Shown: positions 24,166-36,269 of the stretch, in pieces
How the letters are laid out: every line of letters starts with the position of its first letter
How positions within the stretch are numbered: position 1 is the stretch's first letter
Assembly (NCBI RefSeq): GCF_040939455.1
Contig: NC_134109.1
Span: forward strand, 31,513,501-31,577,500
Direction of reading: 5' to 3'
Length of the DNA stretch: 64,000 nt
From: Microcebus murinus
Taxonomy: Eukaryota; Chordata; Mammalia; Primates; Cheirogaleidae
Translations under genes and position numbers: made by a program
The notes under the pieces: model-generated
Seen by the model: only the letters and a program-made list of their open reading frames with translations
What the model was told of the DNA's origin: nothing
The model's database searches: none

Positions 24166-26812
24166 GTGCTAAACCAGAAGTTCTGCACTCCTCTGGTGTG
24201 GAGCACAGTTCCTGGCTGCCCTCCTCTCACAGGCTACCTACATGTCATTAACATCCATCAAGATCCAGCCCAGTACCTGGTCCCCAGAAAGCCCTCCATG
24301 GCATTACACACCTCCTGCTGTCCTCCCTGCCAACCTTATGTCAACATGTACTTGTTAAAGGAGTTAATGCTGATCATGAAAATACCAAACCCAATCTGTC
24401 CCAGAACAACCCTGGGAACCCTGGGTCATCAGGGTTTGGAGCAAGTCTACACGGTTGTGTACAATCATGTGCAGACCAAAGGGTTTCAGTTCTCCAAAGC
24501 TGCAATTTCTAGAAGTCTTAACAAGCTATCCAATCCCTTCAAATCAAAGACAGTTGAGATTCTAGGAATTGCAATCCTGCTCCTAAGAAACCCTCTCTGA
24601 CAACCTCCAAAGAAAAAGGACTGAGATTAGGAGCTCTTGTTAATTTCACTCATGAAACACACACAAAGCCTCCTCTTCTCCTTCCTCTAGACCCTAATAA
24701 TTCCAGTGGTAAGGGCATGGGTGATGTCCCACAAAAGAGGTGTCTCCAAGCTGGACCTTGAAGGATAAAGACAAGGATGGGAGGGGAAAGGAAGAAGTGG
24801 GATGCTAGCCATAGGAAGAAATAGTGAGAACAGGCTTGAAGGTGCTTATGTTCAGGGAAAGGGGAATAAGCAGTCCCTTAGACTTGATCTCTAGAAACAG
24901 GAAAAGGAAGTGGTGGCTGCAAGGGCAATGGATAAGGAAGTGAAGCCAAAGCCACCCAAGTTGCACTTCCCCAGCTCCTCTCTAATATGTCAGGCTGTGT
25001 TTAGAGCTAGCATGGTTTTCACATACATTCTTCCACCTTATCTGCACTCCTCAATGATCCCTCCTTGTTACCTTGGAGGACCCAAACTGGGTTCAAATCC
25101 CTGCCCAGGCTGCAAGGTAGCACACTCTACAATGCACTCTTTCTAAGTAACCTGCCCAGCCCTTACCTGTCCCCAAAGGACAGCCCCACCACCTGCAACC
25201 CTGAGGGGACAGAATGCTACAGGAAACCATAAAGCAGTAGAAGGCCCCATAGACTGCTACTGCTCACAGGGTCTTGGACTTGGTCCTGCTTTCCTCATGT
25301 GGAAGACAAACCATGATTCTGCATATTCTTCCAGTGGGGCAGCCCCACCCATGAAGCACCTTCTACAGGATGTTTGTTGGGTCCACCTGGGATAACCATT
25401 GGCCTGGTTATAGTAAAAGAGCAACATATTACGGATTTTGTCCCTGGCCTTCAATAAGCTTATGTGCAAACACACACAGAACCAAGAGCAAAGGGCAAGA
25501 ACTAAGAGCAAGGGACACTGTGTATAGAAGATTTCAAAATTCAGAGACTGAGAGGGTCTAACCCAGGGGTCCTCAAACTGCAGCCTGCCAAGGACATTTA
25601 TCCAGCCCACCGAGTGTGTTTGCCGCCGCTGCCTGTCCTGCTGAGCAGCCAACTCCTCCCGGGTCCACAGTGCGCACGTGTAGAATGTGCGCTGCACTCT
25701 CCAATGGCCCTCCAATGGTCTGAGAGACAATGAACTGGCCCCCTGTTTAAAAAATCTGAGGACCCCTGGTAACCTGTGAGGAGTATAAGCAGAGACCACA
25801 CAGCCCACTGAAGTCCCCTGCTAACTCCATGAGTGCCTAATTAGCAATTCTGATAACCATGCATAGTTGTCAAGGAGGTTTAGTGGGCCTGCACTGGCTC
25901 AAGACATCGCTGGGTCTTCTGCAATCCAGCCTCTGGACTGTAATGAGAGCAACTGGCAAGAAGAGAGATTCAAGGCTTTTTTTCCTCTCTGCCCACAAAC
26001 CTCTCTGTGCCAAGACCAGTGCCCAGGAAACACCGACAGGCTGATCCTCACCCACTCAGTCCTTGTCCAGAGTGCACAACAAACCCAACAACATTCTCTT
26101 GTTCCTTCTACTGTGGCCAGAGTCCACAAGGCCAAACTATCAGAACTCAGCGATAATAAACACACAGGTCCTGCCCCTTCCCAAGGTGACTTGCGTCTAT
26201 TGACATGCAAAGAAGTGTTCAGGCCCTTTGTGTTTCATAAAGTGTCACTTGTTACTCAGAATAACAAAGGATAAAGCTGCAATATATTTTATAACTTCCT
26301 GAAACACATTCTGTGTCCCTCCTCCCATTGAAATGCCTAAAATACTTCTGTGAATTTAAAAAGAAAAAAAAAAAAAGCTTTTCAAAGAAGAAATTCTGAA
26401 GAGAATCTGTTTATCTTCCCTGCAGTACTTCCCATAATCTGAAAGATTAAACAATTGTACTTTAAAAGATTTGGCTACTGACAAAGGTAACAAGTCAAAA
26501 AAGTTAAACAAGGGAAAAATATCCATTTCGGGGAATGCCAATGAATCTAGGTAGAAAAAGGCTCTTAAAAGAAGAAATGTTGACAAATATAGCTAAGAAA
26601 AGCAGGAAGAGGCAAAAGAACTACCAAATGGAGAAAAGATAAGAGATTTCTTATTTTCTAATTCTAGTATTGTATTCTCCCACCCAGATGTGTTTTGGAA
26701 TCTTTTAAAACGTAATCCTTCAATCATATCACTGTGCTCATGAAATATATTTTTAAAAGAAATGACCCTTGGTATTCTCAAATTTAATTATAAAGTTTCA
26801 AAACTGACTCCA
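24166..26812. other. Unique sequence, with one hAT element
   Basis: A 144-codon plus frame (24166-24600) and a 183-codon minus frame overlapping the hAT element (25808-25257) show no known domain and are read as chance. Confidence 0.55.
25564..25768. mobile_element. Short non-autonomous hAT-like element with intact inverted ends
   Basis: CAGGGGTCCTCAAACTGC at the left and AAATCTGAGGACCCCTG at the right are clear terminal inverted repeats about 205 bp apart. The flanks GTCTAACC and GTAACCTG may be a decayed 8-bp duplication. The interior is GC-rich with several CpGs (GCCGCCGCTGC, GCGCACGTG). Confidence 0.8.
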
Positions 26813-27027
26813 GGCCAAGTGCAGTGGCTCATGCCTGTAATCCCAGCACTTTGGGAGGCTGAGGGGGAAAACTCCTTGAGGCCAGGAGTTTGAGACCCTA
26901 TCTCTACAGCTACTCAGGAGGCTGAGGCAGGAGAATCACTTGAGCCCAGGAGGTGGAGGTTGCAGTGAGCTATGATGACACCACTGTACTCTAGCCCAGG
27001 CAATACAATGAGACCCTTTCTCCAAAA
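26813..27027 (+). mobile_element. Alu with internal deletion
   Basis: AGGCCAAGTGCAGTGGCTCATGCC begins the left arm. After GACCCTATCTCTAC it jumps straight to AGCTACTCAGGAGGC, losing the linker and the start of the right arm. ACTGACTCC and GCTGACTCC flank it as an imperfect target duplication. Confidence 0.88.
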
Positions 27028-27434
27028 GCTGACTCCAGAAGTTCCTAACAAATAGCAGCTGTGAGGAACATCTGCTCAGAAATGCGAGCATGACAACCTC
27101 CCTGAAGAGAACAGCTTACAGTGAGACCACTGAGCTGACCTCCAACATCAACATCTCAAAGGGGGCACTGCTGCTGTTTCCTACTCATCTTCACGTACGG
27201 GATACCGACATGTAGTATCTGAGAATTTAGGGACTTAGGAAAACCTCATGAACATCAGGGAGCTAACACTATTCAGTATGCATTGAACAGAATCAAACAG
27301 AATGCAAAAGATACAAAAGAAACAGGGAGCACCTTCCAACCCTGAGTCTGTCTGAACCAATTAGCTGTAGCATCATAAAAACCAGAAGTGTAGAATGGTA
27401 TCAGTTGGTACTAGAATCTGATCTTCTAATGTGG

Positions 27435-27690
27435 GAATTACTACTTTGTGTACCAGGTAATGTTCCAAGCACCTATGCTGCCTTTATTTAATCCTCACAC
27501 CTCACACCTATGCTACCTTATTTAATCCTCACAATTCTATGAAGCAGGCACTATTATCATCCCCATTCTGGGGAAATACAGACAGTGAGATCAGAATTAC
27601 CCAAAGTAACGCAAGTATCAAGGAACAGAGGCAGTATTCAAACTCAGACAGTTTGATTCCATGCATTAAATCAGACTACACTGCCTCTCC
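27435..27690 (+). mobile_element. MIR with internal duplication
   Basis: TACCAGGTAATGTTCCAAGCACC, TCACAATTCTATGAAGCAGGC, AAATACAGACAGTGAGATC and ATTCAAACTCAGACAGTTTG run in MIR order up to the Alu insertion. Confidence 0.85.
27471..27540 (+). repeat. 35-bp tandem duplication inside a MIR
   Basis: ACCTATGCTGCCTTTATTTA at 27471 and ACCTATGCTACCTTATTTA at 27506 share the following AATCCTCACA. Two copies with a few differences. Confidence 0.9.
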
Positions 27691-27708
27691 AAAAAATATG
27701 GTGGGGAT

Positions 27709-28050
27709 GGCCGGGCGCTGTGGCTCACGCCTGTAATCCTAGCTCTTGGGAGGCCGAGGCGGGCGGATTGCTCAAGGTCAGGAGTTCAAAACCAGCCTGA
27801 GCAAGAGCGAGACCCCGTCTCTACTATAAACAGAAAGAAATTAATTGGCCAACTGATATATATATAAGAAAAAAAAAAATTAGCCGGGCATAGTGGCGCA
27901 TGCCTGTAGTCCCAGCTACTCGGGAGGCTGAGGCAGAAGGATCACTCGAGCCCAGGAGTTTGAGGTTGCTGTGAGCTAGGCTGATGCCACGGCACTCACT
28001 CTAGCCTGGACAACAAAGTGAGACTCTGTCTCAAAAAAAAAAAAAAAAAA
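27709..28050 (+). mobile_element. Lemur-type Alu, full length
   Basis: GGCCGGGCGCTGTGGCTCACGCC opens it, the TTAATTGGCCAACTGATATA block lies in the linker, and a 20-base A tail closes it. The duplication AAAAATATGGTGGGG is at about 27692-27706 and 28050-28064. It retains many CpGs, consistent with fairly recent origin. It sits in decayed MIR sequence. Confidence 0.95.
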
Positions 28051-29419
28051 AAAATATGGTGGGGAGTTGAAGCATAACAGCAGCTAGATATAATACCAAC
28101 CTACACTCATGATCTCTGTGGCTGTCACTTTAAGGTATGTAAGAATTGAATCCCATTCCACCTGATGAGAGATTGTCATGTGAGAAATTCTAGGATCAAT
28201 CCTTTTTTGAAAAAAGTTATACTCTCCCCCCCCCTTGTCTTCCAGTGAATTCAGATTTTCATGGGTTAAACTGGCTTACGGTGAGGTCAATGAACAAGGC
28301 TTCAGAAGAAATCAACAGCCAGGGCACCCCTCATTCACTCTACACCACAGAAAGGTTTTCTCTAAGTGCTATTATCCCTCCAGGCCCCAAACCTAAACGC
28401 AATGCAGGCCACGGTTACTCCTGATCTGGCCACAGTCCAGGCAGCCAACCACACCACATCCACACAAGCCACCTGGACCTGGAGGGCCCCTCACACTCTC
28501 TGCAGGCTCATGCTCCCAAGTGATAAAGAGGAAAGGAATCTCTCAGTGGGTAAGAGATGGTGGAGGAGTTCATCCGGAAACCTACCTAAAATCATTAAAA
28601 ACTCCAAGTGCTAACCCTAATTTTTTTTTTATTAGCACCCTGAAGCCCCCTTTTGCAGAAAGAGTCAAGCAGGTAAGAACAATAATCTCTAAACTGGCAA
28701 ATTAGGCCAGAGTAGTGGGGCATCATTGTTCAGCAGATGGAATTTATGTTTAATGAGGGCTTTAACCCAATCAAGACCCAGTTAGGTGTTCGGCTTTGTG
28801 GACTCCTGGTTTCTTTTGTTAGAAAGTTATAATACAAGGGTAGTAGGTATCATGTGCCTATATTGTTAAAAACATGGCACAATAATTAGTCTGCAGAGGA
28901 AGATTTCTCAATGTCTTTTCTTGACACCAGGGTTCAACAAACCCTATGATGACCCATCCAGCCTCCCACCACAATCCCCAAGTCTTTTTATAGTCATAGG
29001 TAATTACAGCATGGAGAGATTACATCACTTTCATCAGCAGCTGACAGGAAAATGCTCTGCGGATGTTTTGGGAACTACATCCTCATTTAGCAAACAATTT
29101 GTTATGGTCCCTATTGTTCCTTTCCAAGAATAGAACCACCTTGGCAAACCTTGTGCCTAAACTGGAACCAAACAACCAAGGGCCACTGTGGATGAGAACA
29201 GAAACAACCACAGAGGGAAACGTGGTAACCCAAAGATGACTCCTGTATCTTTTTTATCCATAGGGAGAGGACACAGTATCTTCCTTCCTCTGTCAGAGCA
29301 ATCCTCTGAGGCCGATCTGAGTGCTTCAATCAGGAAACACAAGAAATGGGTCCCAGAGAAGGCTGCCACTCGGGCATAGGTAGTGTGGTTCCCAGCAAAG
29401 ACCATGGGCAAGAGAGTCA

Positions 29420-29610
29420 GACACATTGGGCACAAATCCCAGCCAGCTTCATCACTTATGATCATATGTCTCTGAGCAAGTTATCTAACCTCTTTCTCTG
29501 CTTCAGATTCTCTTTCATAAAATGGTTACATAGCCACCTAGCGTACAGGTATTCTGAGAGCTTTCTATGGGATAACACAGAGCCTGACATAGACATGATG
29601 CTCTATGTAT
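29420..29610 (-). mobile_element. MIR, antisense
   Basis: CTGAGCAAGTTATCTAACCTC, TTCATAAAATGGTTACATAGCC and GATAACACAGAGCCTGACATAG follow reversed MIR order. Confidence 0.75.
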
Positions 29611-30279
29611 ATCGTTTCCTATTTGTCCTCTCCTCTCAGCTCAGTGTACATTATCTCTGACTCCGGGTCCCTTCAAAGATGATGTGAGCCAGGGCCACCT
29701 GCCAACATCTCTCTGCCATAGCAATGCTAAGGGCCAAAGCCATGTCATCTCCCAGAGAAACTGGTGCTCAACATTTTTCAGCTTCAATGAAAACTAAGTG
29801 CCTGGCTTTCCCACTCTGTCATGTAGAAATGCAGATGGCCACTCTCACTGCTATTTTAAAACCGCTCTAGGTGATCATGTGATTGGTTTAACATGGCCTA
29901 ACATGCCATGGCAACATTTTGTGGGGAAAAAAGTCTGAAACAAGTAAAATATTAAGTTTTCTCATGAAAGGAAAAGAATCCAAACCAAAAGCTTTTTATG
30001 AGTCAGCAAGCCAGTTAGGTTGAGATCATCAAACTATATAAACATGAGCTTTCTGGAAGGCAAACAGTATTCCAAAGTAATCAATCTCTCCTCACTGGTC
30101 AAATTTGAAACCTGCTCCAAAATCTCTTATCCTCAACCCAGTGACTTTGTGTCTTCAGTTCTGTGTTTTAATGACAGCAAAGAATGTCATCTGCCTAAAG
30201 TCTACTGTACAGCATGACTCAACAGTAGGTCACATACCAACTCTGTTGTTGTTATTATTTGGGGCTTACATCACACATT

Positions 30280-30430
30280 TAAATGCCATATGCTCTCCAA
30301 TCATTTTTATTAGTCTACACAACAACGCCAACCTAATATTCTTAAGGATCACTGTTTCTGTTTTATAGAAGACACAAAGAGGTCATGTGATTCATCTAAG
30401 GTCACACAGCAAGTTTCTTAAGATCACAGG
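30280..30430 (+). mobile_element. MIR fragment
   Basis: GTTTTATAGAAGACACAAAGAGGTCATGTG and CTAAGGTCACACAGCAAG are the MIR core. Confidence 0.75.
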
Positions 30431-30564
30431 TAGAGTTGTGAGACGTGGGAGAGGCTGCTACATGGTTGGTTGGTATCTTAATCTTTCTCCAGTCCAAGAA
30501 AGGCAAATTGGTAGCATTGCACAGACTTTATTTTTAATTCTGGTCTTCCCACTGCATGGTGTGA

Positions 30565-30926
<362 letters not shown>

Positions 30927-32279
30927 CTATTGGCACTCTTAAAAAGGAAACCTTTCAATAATTCTCCTCATTTAAAGGAATGACCAAGGGAAAGCTAGAC
31001 CCAGTGCCTCTCTAACACCTCCTCTGCGCAAATCCTGAGCTGCATAGAGAGAAACCATAGCATGGAAACCCCAAATGTGACATAATTCTAGCCTAGAATT
31101 CAACTGGCCCTTCATACGTGATTCTTTTCTACTAAACCTGAGATTATGATCAAGACCAGAGAATGACTGTGGTATTTATTACCAGAGACTATGCGAATTG
31201 GTGCTGGACGATGCACATTAACCAATGTCCAACGGAATTCTCAGAGTTATGAATGTACATGTACACACATGCATATCCAGGGTCTACTATAGCTCACTGG
31301 GTAACAAGGCTGTGTATTTTACAAGTATCCCATTTTAAAATGTCTCTGGAATGGGTGTTCAGGAGCAGCTACAGGAACAGGTAAGAAAGGCAGGAAGGGA
31401 AAGAAGGGCTTTTCCTGAACTGAACTGCCTTTCCTTGGCTTTGGGGTATCTGAGAGTCTTAGTTTCTTGGCAAGCTTGCTTGGCACACTGCTCATGGCAG
31501 GCACAGCCATACAGGTGTGCTCTGGGTTTCAGGCCAAGGGAAGGGCACCTCCCTCTCCCAGAAGCTACTCCAGAGGAGGGAAAAACATTGGCAGCAACTT
31601 GGTGCACTGGATCTAAGCAATGGTGAAACTCCTTCCCCTGCCTGGACACGTGTTTTATGGGGAGCAGGAAAAACTTGGGGGTTGGGGTGGCAAGGAAGGG
31701 AGGGGTCTTTGCAGATGGGGGAGGGAAAAGAAAACAACAGAGCCAACTTTCCTATCCTGGTCTGAGCCCACACTACAAACAGATACATTCTTCCTCATTG
31801 GAGAATAATCATCCCTTTATCCAACCAGTCTGGAACCTGATAATTGATTTCAGGCCTCAGATGGAAAGTTGGGAAGGTATGGGTAGTTGGAAAATGGGGG
31901 GGATGTGGAACCAACAAAAGGCAGGGTGAGGGTAAGTAGGATGGCTTAATGAAGCTAAAGAGGCTAAAGACTTCAGACACTGACGGCAGATTTTCTGCCA
32001 CTAATACCACTCTGCAACATGCCAGGGTAGCTTCCTCAGAGGAGCCTTGGAAGAGGCAGGTTGTAGGAATGTGCCAGGTACCAGGCCAGCTCCCAGCTCT
32101 ACCATTAGCTGTAAGGCCCTGGGCAGCAAGTGCATAGTCTGAAGTCTAACCTGGCTCTGAACAGTCCTTCCTTCCTTCCTGTTCTGACAGTCATTCCATT
32201 CATGCTCACATGTATTGAGCACCATTTGTTCTGGGCCGGGAGGTGAGGGTAGGGCGGGAGGAGGGAAGAATCCCTTCTA

Positions 32280-32585
32280 TAAACAGCCAAGTATTTTAGG
32301 CTTTGCAGGCCACATGGTCTGTGTCACAACTACTCAGCTCTGCCACTGTAGCACAAAGCAACCATAGATAATATATACATAAGTCAGCATGGCTGTGTCC
32401 CAATAAAATTATTTATGGACACTGAAATTTGAATTTCATATAAATTTTTTCATGTCATGAAATCATCTTCTTCTGAATTTTTTCAACCATTTAAAAATAT
32501 AAATGACTAACTTGAAGGTCACACGAAAGCAGAGAGCAGGTAGGTCCAACCCTGTTAGTCACAGTTTACCAAATTCTGCTCTAGA
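32280..32585. mobile_element. hAT-like transposon fossil
   Basis: TATTTTAGGCTTTGCAGGCCAC, CACAACTACTCAGCTCTGCC and GGCTGTGTCCCAATAAAA are diagnostic of a common hAT family. The end GTTTACCAAATTCTGCTC is eroded. Confidence 0.75.
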
Positions 32586-32679
32586 GATATAGTGATGAAT
32601 AAGACAGAGTCTCTATGCTCTGTGGTTCTGTAACTCCCACTTCTAGAGGCTTCCTCAGTTTTGGAGTGGCCCTACAAAA

Positions 32680-32935
32680 GTAGGCCCTGCTTTACATTGG
32701 TATAGCCTATCACCAGAATAGTGTTCACTGTACCTGACATGTAAGTTGTTACCCCTTCCCCCCTCCTCCCTTCTTGAGTTCCAATGACCTTTACATCTCC
32801 TTGTGCCTGTGTGTTCCCATCAATTAGCTCCCAATTATTAGAGAGTACATGTGGTGTTTGTTTTTTCATTGCTGAGATACTTCACTTAGGATAATGGTCT
32901 CCAGTTCCACACACTGATTGTCTTTTCCTTCTTTA
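32680..32935 (-). mobile_element. L1 3' end, antisense
   Basis: Read on the minus strand it contains CTGGAGACCATTATCC, GTGAAGTATCTCAGCAATG and ACATGTACTCTCTAATAATTGGGAGC, the familiar end of L1 ORF2 into the 3'UTR, followed by the G-rich GGAGGGGGGAAGGGG tract. Confidence 0.88.
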
Positions 32936-33084
32936 CAATACAATCATGATGGCCACACCATGGGGTCCCAAACATCATGGGCCCCATGGGTTGTGCCAGG
33001 GGCTTCTCATGGCTAAAGAAAGGTTTGGGTTAAGGGTCAGAGGAGGAGGAAGGAGAGGCAAAAGAAAAGTAAATCTGGCCTGAG

Positions 33085-33360
33085 CCAGATTCCTTGAGCC
33101 AAAAGGAAACCAGCCTGACCAACAGCGAGACCCCGTCTCTGCTAAAAATGGAGAAAAATTAATTCGCCAACTAAAAATATATATAGAAAGAATTAGCCAA
33201 GCACAGTGGCACATGCCAGTAGTCTCAGCTACTGAGGAGGCTGAAACAGAAGGATTACTTGAGCCCAGGAGTTGGAGGTTGCTGTGAGCTAGGCTGACGC
33301 CATGGCACTCTAGCCCAGGCAACAGAGTGAGACTCCGTCTCAAAAAAAAAAAAAAAAAAA
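33085..33360 (+). mobile_element. Lemur-type Alu, 5' truncated or diverged
   Basis: Recognisable from AAACCAGCCTGACCAACAGCG, with a linker TTAATTCGCCAACTAA, right arm and a pure A tail (33342-33360). The first 100 or so bases of the left arm are lost or unrecognisable. Confidence 0.88.
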
Positions 33361-33944
33361 GGAAAATCTGTGTGTGGGTGGTAGGGAAAGCTATGATGGA
33401 ACAAAAAAACAATAATTGTTTCTCTCAACAATTTAAAAGAAAATGAGATTGCACTATTATCTGTATGTTTTGGGTAAGTAGGTGGTGGGAGTTGATAGAA
33501 AGGGAAAGGGAATGGAAGAGATAGCACTGAGCTATGGAACTCTACAGACACAATATACCACTCCCCCACACCTCCCAAGAAAGTCCCCTCCCAGATCTAG
33601 TTCTGAGATCTCTCTCCAGGGAGCACTGTCCAAGGAAACTGTCACAGACTTCTAAGGAAGTCTGGTAGGAACACAATTACAGGTGAGCTCAGTGAGGATA
33701 CTGGAGCTCACAGACCCAGAAGCAGGTTTTGGCACACCACCCAGAGACCTGCCATATACACCCAACATGTCCTTCCTAAAGAGGACCACACAAAGAGAAC
33801 CTGGAAGGGTCTTTGGAGCATTGTTGAAGGTAACAAGGACTGTACAAACTCAAAAAGGCTCAGTGCTGCATTTCTAGCCCCTGCTAGGGCCCCTCCAGCT
33901 CACCATGTTCAATCAGAAAGCACTCAGAATCATGAAAGCATAAA

Positions 33945-34090
33945 CTCAGGGAGCTAGAAGTGACTTTAAAGATTATCTAGGTCATCCCCTTCATTTGACA
34001 AAGGGAGAAACTGAGCTGGAGAATGGTTAAGTGGCTTGTCCAAGATCACAATGTTTACAGTGTCAGCAAACCAGGTCTTACTTTTGCTAA
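33945..34090 (+). mobile_element. MIR-like fragment
   Basis: ATTTGACAAAGGGAGAAACTGAG and GTTAAGTGGCTTGTCCAAG resemble the MIR core; the left part (GTGACTTTAAAGATTATCTAGG) belongs to a related ancient repeat form. Confidence 0.6.
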
Positions 34091-34139
34091 ATTACAAGAC
34101 CTCAACTATGCACTCATTCTGAAAAAAAACACAGAAAGA

Positions 34140-34345
34140 CAAGAAACAAATAAAAAAGAGCTAACAATCATTAAGGGCTTACTATGTTATCTCAATCTTC
34201 AAAACTACCCATTGAGGTAAATACTATTATTACTCCATTCTGCAGCTGAGGAAACTGAGGCTTACGGCAGTAAAGAGACTTGCTCAGGGTCACAGAGCAA
34301 GCAAGTAGGAGGCATGGGCCGTGAACGCAGGTAGTCTGATCCCCA
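34140..34345 (+). mobile_element. MIR, near complete
   Basis: AACAATCATTAAGGGCTTAC, CTGCAGCTGAGGAAACTGAGGC, TTGCTCAGGGTCACAGAGC and GTAGTCTGATCCCC are in order. It ends about 300 bp downstream of the SUSD6 donor in transcript direction. Confidence 0.88.
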
Positions 34346-34415
34346 AACCTGCACCCTTACCTGTATATCACGCTCTGAACCCTGCACCTCTGTCCTGCCT
34401 GATGATGACTACTGC

Positions 34416-34427
34416 GGGGGGGGGGGG
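34416..34427 (+). repeat. G12 homopolymer
   Basis: Twelve Gs, which read as C12 in the SUSD6 transcript, about 212 nt into the intron after the coding exon. Confidence 0.95.
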
Positions 34428-34627
34428 TGACAGGTTATCACCAGCAGGTTCCCACACAGCCTCCTCTGGCTGCCTTATCAGGCGCTGGAAGGCCTGGCTC
34501 CCTCCTCTAGATACCCCACAGCACAAAAGCCCTCCTACTCTGCTCTCCCTGCCAGGAGAGTCCCCTGTCCTAGCCTTCCAGAGAAACAGTGACATTAAGT
34601 CTTCTCCCTCCCAGACACAGAAGGCAG

Positions 34628-34640
34628 GTCAGGACTTACC
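34628..34640 (-). promoter_or_regulatory. SUSD6: SUSD6 coding exon 1 splice donor
   Basis: The exon ends TTCCG and the intron begins GTAAGTCC, a near-consensus U1 site. The GT is at 34639-34638. It interrupts a codon after its first base (phase 1), which matches a Val codon (G|TN) at the start of the next exon in the known protein. Confidence 0.9.
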
Positions 34641-34760
34641 GGAAGCGAGCCCATCTCCAAGCAGGGTGCTAAGGATCACCAGTGGAAGGAATGCTCCATA
34701 TCTCACAGAGGACACGCCAAACGCTGAGGTGCTCTTTGGTGCTATCCTGCCATGGCACAT
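34640..34760 (-). CDS. SUSD6: SUSD6 first coding exon (N-terminus and signal peptide; gene continues outside the window)
   Basis: SUSD6 is a single-pass type I membrane protein with one sushi (CCP) domain. It is known as a p53/p73-induced gene (DRAGO) and, with TMEM127 and WWP2, as a factor lowering surface MHC class I. Read on the minus strand, the ATG at 34760-34758 (A at -3) opens 40 codons starting MCHGRIAPKSTSAFGVSSVR, then a hydrophobic signal core GAFLPLVILSTLLGDGLAS, then one base (G) before the donor GTAAGTCC. The human protein, from memory, starts with the same 11 residues, has a nearly identical core and leaves the exon at the same phase before the Val-Cys that begins the sushi domain. 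Differences from the remembered human sequence cluster at residues 13-22. No stop or frameshift is present. The next (sushi) exon was not found in 1-34639, so that intron probably exceeds 34 kb. Confidence 0.92.
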
Positions 34761-34844
34761 CTTTTATCCGTCCAAGTTTTTTTTAAGAGAAAAAATTTAA
34801 AATCCAGAAGTAAGAATCCTAAAGTCAACCAGAGATGGATTCAC
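34761..34844 (-). other. SUSD6: SUSD6 5'UTR part of the first coding exon, with splice acceptor
   Basis: On the minus strand a long T-rich tract (TTTTCTGTTTGTTTGTTATAG, positions about 34865-34845) ends in an AG at 34846-34845. This gives an exon of 205 nt, 34844 to 34640. The 84 nt before the ATG contain no other ATG. A second, weaker AG about 24 nt further in (GACTTTAG) could serve as an alternative acceptor. The boundary is inferred from splice-signal strength only. Confidence 0.75.
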
Positions 34845-35029
34845 CTATAACAAACAAACAGAAAACAAAGACATAAGTAAAGTGGAAATTTTAGCCGTAC
34901 GTTAGTTAAAAGCAGTCAATTTGGTAAGAAAGCTATAATCACATACAAAGTTGAAAGAATTCTAGCAATTGAATCCCTGCTGCCAGAAGAGACAAGCACA
35001 GAAGTGGCTTTTCAATTCCTCCCTGGGGA

Positions 35030-35600
35030 AATGCCAAGGCCTGCATCAAGCTGCCATCAGCATCCCGGAGCCAGGTTTTTCAACAGGACCAGGAGACGGG
35101 CTCTGCTTCACGTGGACATGTTTCACCTGGACATCCGTCAGGCACAGCAGAGCTGTCAGAAACTGCCCGGCAGGCTCCAGCACAGAGGAGCAAAGGTGGA
35201 TGTTGACACAGGCTCCTACGCCTGAGTCAGGCCTTGCCTTTGTCACTTGGACTCAGAACAAGTTCAACTAACCAAAAGGAAAAAAAGAGAGAGAGAGAAA
35301 GAACACGTGTCTTAAAGGGGGAAATACACCACCTAAAGAAGGAATGCAGCAGTGGGAGCTGAGGGCTCAGCCAGTTTGCTAAACCGCCAGAGGCTGGCCG
35401 AGCCCCTGAGGATCTGACTCGACAGCCTTGAATCTCAAAAATGGACTAATTAATCAAGGCTCACCCGACACACCTGTGACCACATTCTGTTGGCTGACCC
35501 TGACAGTGACAGGGGGGTGGAGGACGGGCTATAATTGCTAATTAGCCCTACCACCCACTCTGGTTCAGATAGACTTCAGACGACTAGGAACCAGCATCTT
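35030..35600. promoter_or_regulatory. Putative conserved regulatory block upstream of SUSD6 coding exon
   Basis: This repeat-free stretch keeps about a dozen CpGs (CCCGGAG, GACGGG, CCGTCAGG, GACGAC). It also carries homeodomain-type cores (ACTAATTAATC at about 35445, GCTAATTAGC at about 35537). It starts roughly 190 bp upstream of the exon in transcript direction. Regulatory function is inferred only. Confidence 0.3.
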
Positions 35601-36269
35601 AAAAAAAAAAAAAAAAAATCTGTGGTCAGTACTTTTAGGATTATTTTCTACATGCCTTTAGGGAGGCCGCTGGGTTGATAATACAATATGAAGTGGGCCT
35701 GTTATATTTTAGTTCAATTATTTTATTTCATTTGCCAGTTGCTCAATTATTCCAGTTTATAATAGGTATTCCAAATAATATTATACTTCCTTTTATTTTT
35801 TAATTCTACACACACTCTTCCCCATTAATAAGGCTTTATGTGTATAGATAAGGGAGTCTGCCATCTACAATCCTAATAAAGGATGCCCCTGAGATTCTGC
35901 CAAGGTTACTAACCAGATATGATTTTAATCCATGTCTGAAGCTTGACTCGGGCCTATGTCCCCCTCCTAAAGAGGGGAACAGAAAACAGCAACATGAATG
36001 CCTCAGTCCGAAGGAAGAGCAGTTATGAGTGTCTTCTATAAGCATTAGCCAAAGGCTCATGAACAGAGTTAGCCACTTGTCCTCACCCCCTCTAATAACT
36101 GTGACTGTAGCAGTCTTCTGCTCCCAGCTTTACCTAGACTCCAATTTGAGCCTTTAATGCTGTGGAACGGGGGTGCTTCATGAAGAGGTGCAGGGGTAGA
36201 ACTTGTGAGTGCCTCAAAACAGTACACAAAACTAGGTGTTTGTGTGTGTAGTAATGTGTATGCATTTAT

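Noticed and set aside
25257..25808. 183-codon minus-strand frame
   Set aside because: Most of its upstream half lies inside the hAT-like element at 25564-25768, and the rest matches nothing known.
31320..31385. Perfect donor CAG|GTAAGAAAG after an ATG-containing stretch
   Set aside because: The only upstream AG has a poor pyrimidine tract and the frames are short or stopped.
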